DNA of 30,524 nucleotides from JALYUA01 sp038329555. Lineage in GTDB: Bacteria; Acidobacteriota; Thermoanaerobaculia; UBA5066; Gp7-AA6. This document shows positions 22,614 through 30,524 of the stretch, piece by piece. Every line of letters starts with the position of its first letter. Position 1 is the stretch's first letter. The stretch covers positions 1-30,524 of the forward strand of contig JBBQNC010000015.1 of NCBI GenBank assembly GCA_038329555.1. Direction: 5' to 3'. Made by a program: the position numbers and the translations under genes. The notes beneath the pieces were generated by a model. It was given only the letters and a program-made list of their open reading frames with translations. It did not search any database and was not told the DNA's origin.

Positions 22614-23039
22614 TCACGCGGGCGGTGTGGTGGCCGCCGGCGGGGTCGGGGGAGCGGTCCGGCGGGGAGCGAACCGGCGGTTCCGGCGCGGGCCGGGCGT
22701 CGGAGACTTCGCCGGCGCTGACGTCGTCGCGCGGGGAGGCGTCGTCCCCGGAGCCGGCGTCCCGGCGGCCGCGGGACCGGCCGTCGGGACGCCGGCCGAG
22801 ATCTTCTCCTCCGTCTTGACGCGGCCCGCCGGGGGCGTCTCGCTTTCGCGCGGAGGCCCGGGGGCGAAGCGGTTTCCATCCATCGGGGCCGGCGGGTGCA
22901 CGCCCGGAGCCACGCCCGTTCCCGGGTTCGCGCGCAGAGGACCCTCCGCGGGGCGGTCCGGCGCGGGCGAGTGCTGGGCGAGCGCGAAAGCCGCGCAGCC
23001 GGCGAGGCAGGCCGCGGCGAGTGTCGGAGATGTTCTCAA
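22614..23039 (-). CDS. Pro/Ala-rich exported protein (possible lipoprotein)
   Basis: A 141-residue predicted protein. The start TTG 23039 gives a signal peptide MRTSPTLAAACLAGCAAF with a lipobox-like LAGC at Cys15. The mature part is almost entirely Pro, Ala, Thr, Gly and Arg, ending in RRNRRFAPRRTAPPTPP. Such sequence is disordered and its reading frame is hard to prove in GC-rich DNA. An alternative overlapping frame (start 23046) encodes a basic protein without a signal, which is less convincing. It ends 34 bp before glgA. Function unknown. Confidence 0.5.
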   Translation of the reverse strand: MRTSPTLAAACLAGCAAFALAQHSPAPDRPAEGPLRANPGTGVAPGVHPPAPMDGNRFAPGPPRESETPPAGRVKTEEKISAGVPTAGPAAAGTPAPGTTPPRATTSAPAKSPTPGPRRNRRFAPRRTAPPTPPAATTPPA

Positions 23040-23115
23040 AGTGCACCCGTCCTTTCCGAGGGAGGCAGACAGGATATCGGATCGGCGCGGAAGTCCGGAG
23101 GGGAAGGCAGCGGGC

Positions 23116-23217
23116 TCAGGACGCCTTGCGGAGAGCGCTCGCCCGGGAGGTCTCCGCGAAGAGGAACGAGAGCTCGTCGGTCAGGTCGTCGATCTGCTTC
23201 GTGAGGGGCCTATTGTC
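23116..23217 (-). other. Possible small coding fragment, coiled-coil-like
   Basis: On the minus strand a frame ending in TGA at 23116-23118 reads TKQIDDLTDELSFLFAETSR then ASALRKAS, which looks like real amphipathic helix sequence. No ATG, GTG or TTG is available in this frame back to its upstream stop. It may be a gene remnant, a frameshifted small gene, or chance. The 218-bp gap (23040-23257) holds nothing else recognisable. Confidence 0.2.
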
Positions 23218-23257
23218 GCGAGCGGATTCAAGGCCGGGAAGAGGAGCGAGGGCGCGA

Positions 23258-23638
23258 TTACCGGATCGAAGTCACGATCCCGTTCTCGAACACCACCGTC
23301 TTGCCGACATCGCGATACGTCCACGTCTCGCGCCGGACTCCCGCGTCCGTCGTTTCCGACTGCGTCTCGCTCGGCGCGCCCAGGAGAGCGCGGACCTGGT
23401 CGGGAGTCATGTTCTCGGTGACACCCGCCGCGGGCGCGCCGGAGTCGGCCGCGCTCTGGGCCCCGGCCGTCTCGGCGTTGCGGGAGTCGTTGGCCTTCGC
23501 CGCCGCGCGGGCGCGCTCCAGGGGAGTCGAAGGCGCGGCCTCATCCTTGCGGGTGAAAAGATTTCCGGCCGAGGACTTGTAGAGCCAGAGTCCCACCCCG
23601 ACGACGATGACGAGAAGGAGAAGACGTCCGGCGCGCAT
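23258..23638 (-). CDS. Membrane-anchored BamE/SmpA-like small protein
   Basis: A 126-residue protein with an N-terminal membrane helix (residues 5-20, LLLLVIVVGVGLWLY), an Ala-rich polar linker (about 30-72), and a C-terminal domain: MTPDQVRALLGAPSETQ, ETWTYRDVGKTVVFENGIV. That pattern of T.dqV..llG.P followed by W.Y is shared by BamE/SmpA/OmlA-like domains found in many small envelope proteins. A direct outer-membrane-assembly role is not implied. ATG 23638 is preceded by TACAAT at 23645-23650 and no close Shine-Dalgarno site. The repeat copy C lies between it and the upstream LEA14-like gene. Confidence 0.75.
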   Translation of the reverse strand: MRAGRLLLLVIVVGVGLWLYKSSAGNLFTRKDEAAPSTPLERARAAAKANDSRNAETAGAQSAADSGAPAAGVTENMTPDQVRALLGAPSETQSETTDAGVRRETWTYRDVGKTVVFENGIVTSIR

Positions 23639-23644
23639 GCAAAG

Positions 23645-23650
23645 ATTGTA
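23645..23650 (-). promoter_or_regulatory. Possible -10 box for a leaderless transcript of the BamE-like gene
   Basis: On the minus strand TACAAT ends 6 nt before ATG 23638, the same spacing as at the xfp GTG, so transcription could start at the ATG. It lies just downstream of the hairpin repeat copy C. No -35 box is evident. Confidence 0.4.
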
Positions 23651-23658
23651 TCCTGCGG

Positions 23659-23714
23659 CTTTCGGCCGCGGCGTTCGCTGCGCGAACAGGCGGCCGAGAG
23701 AGCGCTCCGCTCAG
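23659..23714 (+). repeat. REP-like hairpin repeat, copy C
   Basis: Begins CTTTCGGCCG, has GTTCGCTGCGCGAAC as a perfect inner stem, and ends GAGCGCTCCGCTCAG. It is nearly identical to copy A over 55 bp. It sits between the LEA14-like and BamE-like genes, where the hairpin could end or process the upstream transcript. Confidence 0.75.
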
Positions 23715-23742
23715 CACATTGCGGGGAAAGCCCCCGGGACCA

Positions 23743-24225
23743 CTACCGACGCAGGAGGTCGCCCGGAGAGAAAGTCCCGGCCTGGCGGTACGGTCTGGTA
23801 AAGGCTCCCACCGGCGTCGTGAACGTGATCTCGCCCTCCACGGCGTAGTCGACGCCGCCTGAGACCAGGAAATCGAGCCCGGCGGAGCGGATCTTTGTCC
23901 AGTCGAGGGAGAGCGGCAGCCGGACGGGCGTCGTCGACTTCGCCTCGAGCACCGTCTCGTGCTCCGCCGCGCCGGTGCCCGCCTCGCGGCCGTTGACGGC
24001 GATCCGGTATGTGAGCCGGCGCACGCCGATGCGGTAGGAGTTCGGGTTGTAGACGTCGAAGGCGGCTTCGAAGGCGCCGCCGGCGGAGTCGAGGGACCCG
24101 ACCGTCACCCCGCGAAGGGTCACTTCGGGCTTGCGGAACGTGAGACATCCCGCGGAGGCGGTGAGCGCCAGGAGAAGGGCGGCGAGCCTCGGGAGGCGAA
24201 GAGCGGAAAAGCGGTTCTGTTCCAT
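23743..24225 (-). CDS. LEA14/WHy-domain lipoprotein
   Basis: A 160-residue predicted lipoprotein: signal with LTASAGC and the modified Cys near residue 27, then one LEA14-like (WHy) beta-sandwich domain: VTLRGVTVGSLD, FDVYNPNSYRIGVRRLTYRI (the N-P-N-x-hydrophobic core), VRLPLSLDW and VDYAVEGEI. Such proteins occur in the bacterial envelope and are linked to desiccation or stress tolerance in plants; the bacterial role is not settled. ATG 24225 starts a normal signal peptide. It follows rrf2 by 48 bp and may be read from the suf operon. Confidence 0.82.
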   Translation of the reverse strand: MEQNRFSALRLPRLAALLLALTASAGCLTFRKPEVTLRGVTVGSLDSAGGAFEAAFDVYNPNSYRIGVRRLTYRIAVNGREAGTGAAEHETVLEAKSTTPVRLPLSLDWTKIRSAGLDFLVSGGVDYAVEGEITFTTPVGAFTRPYRQAGTFSPGDLLRR

Positions 24226-24273
24226 GCGACGGAGAACCCGCTCAAAGGCCCGGGACTTCCCTCGAGGGCGAAG

Positions 24274-24750
24274 CTAGGGTGCCCGGTGTTCCAGGCTCGG
24301 GAGGGTGCGGCCCGTCGCCCATGCCGTCATGTCTCGCTCGCTGCCGAGCAGGTCGCGGAGCGAGAGTGTCGCGAGGACGCCGTCGATCGCGCTCTGTATC
24401 GTCTGCCAGACGAGGCGGATCGAGCAGTCGCTCGTGCGGCCGCAGAGATCCGCGGTGCCTGCGTGCGCGACGCAGAAGTTGGAGTCGAAGATCCGGCCGC
24501 CGAGAACGGCGAGCACGTGTCCAACGGCGATCTCCTCGGGAGGGCGAGACAGCGTGTAGCCGCCGGAGTGGCCGCGCGTCGACGTGACGAAGCCGCCCCT
24601 GCGAAGGACGCGCATCATCTTGGCGACGTTCGGCTCGGAGATGCCCTCGGTGCGGGAGAGCTCCGGAATAGTGACGCTCCCGCACGTTCCTTTCTTTCCG
24701 ACGCGAAGCAGGCAGCGAAGCCCGTACTCTTCCTGGGTGGAAAGCTTCAT
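24274..24750 (-). CDS. Rrf2-family iron-sulfur regulator
   Basis: A 158-residue winged-helix regulator. Residues 1-65 are the DNA-binding part (MKLSTQEEYGLRCLLRV, ISEPNVAKMMRVLRRGGFVTSTRGHSGGY). Three Cys at 93, 103 and 109 (C-x9-C-x5-C) are the likely cluster ligands, with DCSIRLVW after the third. IscR spacing is C-x5-C-x5-C, so this cluster loop is longer. It lies at the 3' end of the suf genes, so it likely senses cluster status and feeds back on the operon. The operator is not in the window, because the operon promoter lies upstream of sufB, beyond the edge. The gap to sufT is 43 bp. Confidence 0.9.
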   Translation of the reverse strand: MKLSTQEEYGLRCLLRVGKKGTCGSVTIPELSRTEGISEPNVAKMMRVLRRGGFVTSTRGHSGGYTLSRPPEEIAVGHVLAVLGGRIFDSNFCVAHAGTADLCGRTSDCSIRLVWQTIQSAIDGVLATLSLRDLLGSERDMTAWATGRTLPSLEHRAP

Positions 24751-24793
24751 GCGTCGCCTCCCGCGGTCGATGGCCCCCTGATCGCGTTGGTCT

Positions 24794-25336
24794 TCACATC
24801 ATCCCCAGCTGAAGTTTGGCGGCGTCCGACATCATGCTCATGTTCCAGGGGGGGTCGAAGAGCACCTGGACCTCCGCCTCGTCGATGCCGGGCACGGCGA
24901 GGAGCTTGCTCTTGATGTCGTCCTTCAGGACGTCGCCCATTCCGCAACCGGGCGCCGTGAGCGTGAAGCTCACGTCCGCCTTGCTGCCGCCCTCCGGACG
25001 GGGCGCGACCGCGCACTTGTAGACGAGGCCCAGGTCGACGATGTTGACGGGGATCTCCGGGTCGTAGCAGGTGCGCAGCTGGTCCCAGGCGAGCTCCTCG
25101 ACGGACTTACCGGCCGCCGCGGCCGCGTCCAGGGAGCCGATCTCCTCGCCGATCGCGTCCGCGTCTTTTCCATCCACGCGCGCCATGTACCCGTAGGGCG
25201 TCAGGATCGTGTAGCTGCCGCCGAGGGATTGCGTGATCGCGACCGGCGAGCCTTCGGGGATGCGGATCTTCATCCCGCTCGGAATCTCCGTCGCCTCGAT
25301 CTCCCGCGTGGTCGTGACTTCTTTTTGCATGCGCAT
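24794..25336 (-). CDS. sufT: Iron-sulfur assembly protein SufT (MIP18/DUF59)
   Basis: A 180-residue cytoplasmic protein that helps mature Fe-S proteins. The C-terminal MIP18 domain starts AWDQLRTCYDPEIPVNIVDLGLVY (84-107) and contains TAPGCGMGD (128-135) with the conserved Cys131. The N-terminal 75 residues (EATEIPSGMKIRIPEGSPVAITQSLGGSYTI) are the SufT-specific extension. ATG 25336 has a GGAG site 9 nt upstream; ATG 25330 is possible, and an earlier in-frame start would overlap sufU. It follows sufU by 19 bp. Confidence 0.92.
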   Translation of the reverse strand: MRMQKEVTTTREIEATEIPSGMKIRIPEGSPVAITQSLGGSYTILTPYGYMARVDGKDADAIGEEIGSLDAAAAAGKSVEELAWDQLRTCYDPEIPVNIVDLGLVYKCAVAPRPEGGSKADVSFTLTAPGCGMGDVLKDDIKSKLLAVPGIDEAEVQVLFDPPWNMSMMSDAAKLQLGMM

Positions 25337-25355
25337 GGCGGATCTCCTGGTTTCC

Positions 25356-25874
25356 TCAGCAGATCTTCGGCGGGTCCGATATGGCCGTCGGGTCTTCACG
25401 GGGCGAGGCTTCGACCCCCGCCTCGGTCGATATGGTGCGCCCCTCGCCGTTCAAGGCGGAGCGCATCGTGTGCCACGGCAGCGTGGCGCACTTGATGCGG
25501 ACGGGATACTCGCGAACGCCCGAAAAGACCTCGAGCTTGCCGAGCGCCGGCGCGTCGGCCGGTGCGTTCGACTGGCCCGTGATCAGGTCGTGAAATCTCT
25601 GGAAGAGCGCCTCCGCTTCGGGACGGCTCTTTCCCTTCAGACTCTCGGTCATCATCGACGCGGAGGCGGTCGAGATGGCGCAGCCGGCGCCCTGGAAGGC
25701 GATGTCGCGCACGACCTCTCCGTCCAGGTGCAGGAAGACGGTCTCCCGGTCGCCGCAGAGCGGGTTGTACCCCTCGGCCCGCCGGTTGGCGGTCTCGAGC
25801 TCGCGGAAGTTCCTCGGCCGCTTACCGTGGTCGAGGATGACCTCCTGATACAGGTCGCGCAGGTCGGATGACAT
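25356..25874 (-). CDS. sufU: Sulfurtransferase SufU
   Basis: A 172-residue cytoplasmic zinc protein that accepts sulfur from SufS and passes it to the SufBCD scaffold. The family ligands are visible: Cys40 and Asp42 in NPLCGD, Cys65 in GAGCAIS and Cys129 in RIKCATLPW. The stretch between Cys65 and Cys129 is longer than in IscU, as expected for SufU. The C-terminal 25 residues (EAGVEASPREDPT...) are an extra acidic tail ending in Cys. ATG 25874 lies 5 bp after the sufS stop. Confidence 0.95.
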   Translation of the reverse strand: MSSDLRDLYQEVILDHGKRPRNFRELETANRRAEGYNPLCGDRETVFLHLDGEVVRDIAFQGAGCAISTASASMMTESLKGKSRPEAEALFQRFHDLITGQSNAPADAPALGKLEVFSGVREYPVRIKCATLPWHTMRSALNGEGRTISTEAGVEASPREDPTAISDPPKIC

Positions 25875-25879
25875 GGGGG

Positions 25880-27157
25880 TCAGCAGAACATCCGGCGGAC
25901 GTCGTGGATGCCGGCCACGAGCGCGTCCACTTCGGCGGGTGTGTTGTAGAGCCCGAACGAGGCGCGTGCCGTCGCCGGGACGCCGAAGAAGTCCATCACG
26001 GGCTGGGCGCAGTGATGGCCGGTCCGGACCGCGACGCCCGCCCGGTCGAGCACCGTGCCGATGTCGTGCGGATGCACGCAGTCCATCGTGAACGAGAGGA
26101 CGGCCGCCTTGCGCGCCGCGGTGCCGATCAGGCGGACGCCCGGAATGGCGCCGACGGCCGCAGTCGCCTTCGCGAGGAGCTCGTCCTCGTGCGCCGCGAT
26201 CCGCTCGATGCCGAGCGCCCGGACGTAGTCGATCGCCGCCGCGAGCGCGATCGCGCCGGCGATGTTTGGGGTCCCCGCCTCGAACTTGTAGGGGAGGACG
26301 TTGTACGTCGTCTTCTCGAACGTGACGGAGCTGATCATGTCTCCGCCGCCCTGCCAGGGTGGCATCGCTTCGAGGAGCTCCGACCGGCCCCAGAGCACGC
26401 CGACTCCCGAAGGCCCGTAGAGCTTGTGGCCCGAGAACGCGTAGTAGTCGCAGCCGAGCGCGCGCACGTCCACGGGCAGGCGCGAGATCGCCTGCGCGCC
26501 GTCGACGAGCAGGGGAATGCCGCGCGCGTGCGCGATCTCCGCGATCTCGCGGACGGGCAGGACGGTGCCGAGCGCGTTCGAGACGTGCGCGACCGAAACG
26601 ATCCGCGTCCGGTCGTTCAGCAGCGCTCGAAGCCCGTCCAGAGGGAGCTCCCCCTTGTCGTTGATCGGCGCGACGCGGAGCTTTGCGCCCTTTTCCTCGC
26701 AGAGCATCTGCCAGGGCACGATGTTCGAGTGGTGCTCGAGGGCGGAAATGACGACCTCGTCTCCCGTCCCGACGTTCTTTCGACCCCAGGTCTGCGCGAC
26801 CAGGTTGATGGCCTCGGTGGTTCCCCGCGTGAACACGACCTCCCGAACCTCCGCCGCGTGGATCAGGTCGCGCACCGTCTCGCGGGCGGCTTCGTATGCC
26901 TCGGTCGACTCGACGGAGAGCAGATGCACGCCGCGGTGGATGTTCGCGTAGTAGCGCTCGTAGACGTCGCGCTCGGCGTCGATGACCGCGCGGGGCTTCT
27001 GCGTCGTGGCGGCGTTGTCCAGGTAGACGAGGGGCTTTCCATGGACGCTGCGGCCCAGAATCGGGAAGTCCCGCCGGATGGCCTCGACGTCGTAGGCGGC
27101 GGCCCGGGAGGCGGGTATCGCCGCGGGCGCCTCGGCGACCGGATTCGCGCGGCTCAC
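25880..27157 (-). CDS. sufS: Cysteine desulfurase SufS
   Basis: A 425-residue PLP enzyme (class V aminotransferase fold) that takes sulfur from cysteine. YLDNAATTQKP, EHHSNIVPWQ, DGAQAISRLPVD and FSGHKLYGPSGVG (Lys245 is the PLP lysine) are intact, and the catalytic Cys383 is in RTGHHCAQP, in the short-loop arrangement of SufS. The start GTG 27157 overlaps the sufD stop as GTGA; a longer in-frame extension is antisense-like Arg/Gly-rich sequence and was rejected. The first 22 residues are a Pro/Ala-rich extension. Confidence 0.96.
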   Translation of the reverse strand: MSRANPVAEAPAAIPASRAAAYDVEAIRRDFPILGRSVHGKPLVYLDNAATTQKPRAVIDAERDVYERYYANIHRGVHLLSVESTEAYEAARETVRDLIHAAEVREVVFTRGTTEAINLVAQTWGRKNVGTGDEVVISALEHHSNIVPWQMLCEEKGAKLRVAPINDKGELPLDGLRALLNDRTRIVSVAHVSNALGTVLPVREIAEIAHARGIPLLVDGAQAISRLPVDVRALGCDYYAFSGHKLYGPSGVGVLWGRSELLEAMPPWQGGGDMISSVTFEKTTYNVLPYKFEAGTPNIAGAIALAAAIDYVRALGIERIAAHEDELLAKATAAVGAIPGVRLIGTAARKAAVLSFTMDCVHPHDIGTVLDRAGVAVRTGHHCAQPVMDFFGVPATARASFGLYNTPAEVDALVAGIHDVRRMFC

Positions 27158-28494
27158 GTGCGGCTTTCCCCGGCCGAGTCGGAGCCCGGCAGCCGGAGCC
27201 CCAGCGCGGCCTCGACGCCGGCCCGGATGGCCGGGATCCGAATGCGGCGCGCCACGTCTTCCGCGAAGGCCCAGGTGAGCAGCGCCCTCGCGTCCTCCTC
27301 GCCGATTCCGCGAGAGCGGAGATAGAAGAGCGCGTTCGCGTCGATCTGTCCGATCGTCGAGCCGTGCTTGCACTTGACGTCGTCGGCGTTGATCTCCAGA
27401 GCGGGGGTCGAGTTGACGAGCGCCTCGCGCGACAACAGCAAGTTTCGGTTCGTCTGGATCGCGTCCGTCTTTTGAGCGTCCTTCCGAACGAGGATGGTTC
27501 CGTGGAAGACGCCCCGCGACCGGCCGTCCAGGATGCCCTTGTAGAGCTCGCGGCTCGAGCCGTGGGGCGTCGCGTGGTCGATCGTCGTGTGGTTGTCGAG
27601 ATGCTGCGAGCCGCCGCCGACGAAGAGGCCGTTCAGGACGCACTCGGCGCCCTCGCCGTCGAGAAGCGCGCGAATGTCCGTTCGTGCGAGCGCCGCCCCC
27701 AGGGCGATGTTGTGGGAGGTGAAACGGCTCGTTCGCCCCTGATGCGCCGCGATCGTGTGGACGTGGAACGCGCTCGTCGATTCGCGCTGGACCTTGTAGT
27801 GCTCGAGCGCCGCGCCGTCCGCGACGACGATCTCGGTGACCGCATTCGTCAGCGACGCGCCCTCGCCCGCGTAGGTCTCGACGACCGAAGCGTCGGACCC
27901 GCTCTCGGCGACGATCAAGTTGCGGACGTGCGACACGAAGGGGGCGGGCGCCCCGGGCGCGTCCGAGACGAAGAAGAGGTGGATTGGCTCCGAGGGCAGG
28001 ACGCCGCGGTGGACGCGCAGGAACACGCCGTCTTCGAAGAACGCCGTGTTCCACGCGCCGAAGGCTCCCGCCGCATGCGGTGTCTGCCGGGCCAGGTAGG
28101 GCTGCAGCCAGTCGGGATGATCCCGGAGGACCGTGCGCACGTCGTGGAGGTCCACGCCCTCCGGAAGCGCCGACCGCTCCGACGAGAGAGCGGCCGAAAA
28201 GCGTCCATTGACGAAGACGAGCCGGGCCGTCGCCGGGAAATCCATCGGGAGGGGCAGGGGCCGGCGAGCGGTCTCCGCTGGCGGCAGCTCCCAGGGCGTT
28301 CGCGCGATCGGGGCGGCGTTCGTGTACTTCCAGGCCTCGTCACGCGTGGAGGGGAATCCGACCTCCTGGAAATGGGCGAAGGCCTCGCGGCGCAGCGCGA
28401 GAATCCAGAGGGCCTCGCCCTTTGCGCGCCGCTCCAGGTCCGCGAAGGCGGAGGCGTAGAGGTCCGTGTCGTGGACGAGGGCCGGGGCAGGCAT
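27154..28494 (-). CDS. sufD: Fe-S cluster assembly protein SufD
   Basis: A 446-residue scaffold subunit that partners SufB in the SufBC2D complex. The beta-helix core has NHTTIDHATPHGSSRELYKGILDG, ATLE-type repeats, and the SufD end NADDVKCKHGSTIGQID with DANALFYLRSRGI. Leu codons are CTC 22 and CTG 17, unlike sufB (7 and 18). ATG 28494 follows the sufC stop directly with no gap. The N-terminal part (VGFPSTRDEAWKYTN) is standard. Confidence 0.95.
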   Translation of the reverse strand: MPAPALVHDTDLYASAFADLERRAKGEALWILALRREAFAHFQEVGFPSTRDEAWKYTNAAPIARTPWELPPAETARRPLPLPMDFPATARLVFVNGRFSAALSSERSALPEGVDLHDVRTVLRDHPDWLQPYLARQTPHAAGAFGAWNTAFFEDGVFLRVHRGVLPSEPIHLFFVSDAPGAPAPFVSHVRNLIVAESGSDASVVETYAGEGASLTNAVTEIVVADGAALEHYKVQRESTSAFHVHTIAAHQGRTSRFTSHNIALGAALARTDIRALLDGEGAECVLNGLFVGGGSQHLDNHTTIDHATPHGSSRELYKGILDGRSRGVFHGTILVRKDAQKTDAIQTNRNLLLSREALVNSTPALEINADDVKCKHGSTIGQIDANALFYLRSRGIGEEDARALLTWAFAEDVARRIRIPAIRAGVEAALGLRLPGSDSAGESRT

Positions 28495-29262
<768 letters not shown>

Positions 29263-29322
29263 TCGCTGCTCCCTGATGATGGCGGCCCGTCGCGGGCCGT
29301 CGTGAATCGGTCGTCCCCGCTG

Positions 29323-30524
<1,202 letters not shown>

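Noticed and set aside
19912..23040. Plus-strand frames across glgC and glgA
   Set aside because: They carry no family motifs, whereas both minus-strand products are complete and well conserved.
27158..28054. Longer N-terminus for SufS
   Set aside because: The added 299 residues are an out-of-frame reading of sufD; GTG 27157 overlaps the sufD stop as expected for coupled genes.

Overview
The window is GC-rich bacterial chromosome, densely packed, with short intergenic gaps and many 1-4 bp gene overlaps. I infer a free-living bacterium, plausibly an uncultured acidobacterial-type or similar lineage. The basis is the mixture of a phosphoketolase, GlgA/GlgC, a SufBCDSU-SufT-Rrf2 iron-sulfur operon, a bimodular propeller/phosphoesterase and many secreted proteins of unknown function. 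No rRNA, tRNA, CRISPR array or phage gene was seen.

Layout. 1-5.8 kb (minus strand): the 5' part of a phosphoketolase gene (cut by the window edge), a lipoprotein, and a sulfate-type ABC transporter of three genes (binding protein, one permease, an ATPase fused to two universal-stress domains). A 366-bp MITE-like element lies exactly between permease and ATPase. 5.9-8.3 kb: a small-conductance mechanosensitive channel, a CrcB fluoride exporter and two small proteins. 8.3-13.1 kb: a Tag-type DNA glycosylase with an apparent non-canonical start, a secreted protein with a Pro/Thr-rich tail, a repeat cluster, and a large secreted propeller/phosphoesterase. 13.1-14.7 kb: a WbuC-type cupin divergent from a YheT-type hydrolase.

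14.8-19.8 kb (plus strand) is the most interesting block: a tightly coupled five-gene operon. It encodes a membrane-anchored SGNH protein, a 42-residue one-helix protein, an AlgI-like MBOAT acyltransferase, a small exported protein, and a 701-residue protein joining an NHL-type propeller, an SGNH domain and a C-terminal membrane anchor. By analogy to alginate and other exopolysaccharide O-acetylation machines this should move acyl groups across the membrane onto an extracellular acceptor, but the propeller-SGNH fusion and the two small partners form an arrangement I do not recognise.

19.9-30.5 kb (minus strand): glgC and glgA, a Pro-rich exported protein, a BamE-like and a LEA14-like protein, then rrf2, sufT, sufU, sufS, sufD, sufC and the 3' part of sufB, transcribed in the order sufB to rrf2.

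Repeats and start signals recur across the window. A hairpin-forming element of about 45-55 bp occurs three times, once inside the phosphoketolase coding sequence and once inside the MITE. Several genes have a -10-like hexamer 6-9 nt before the start codon and no ribosome-binding site, suggesting leaderless or near-leaderless transcripts.
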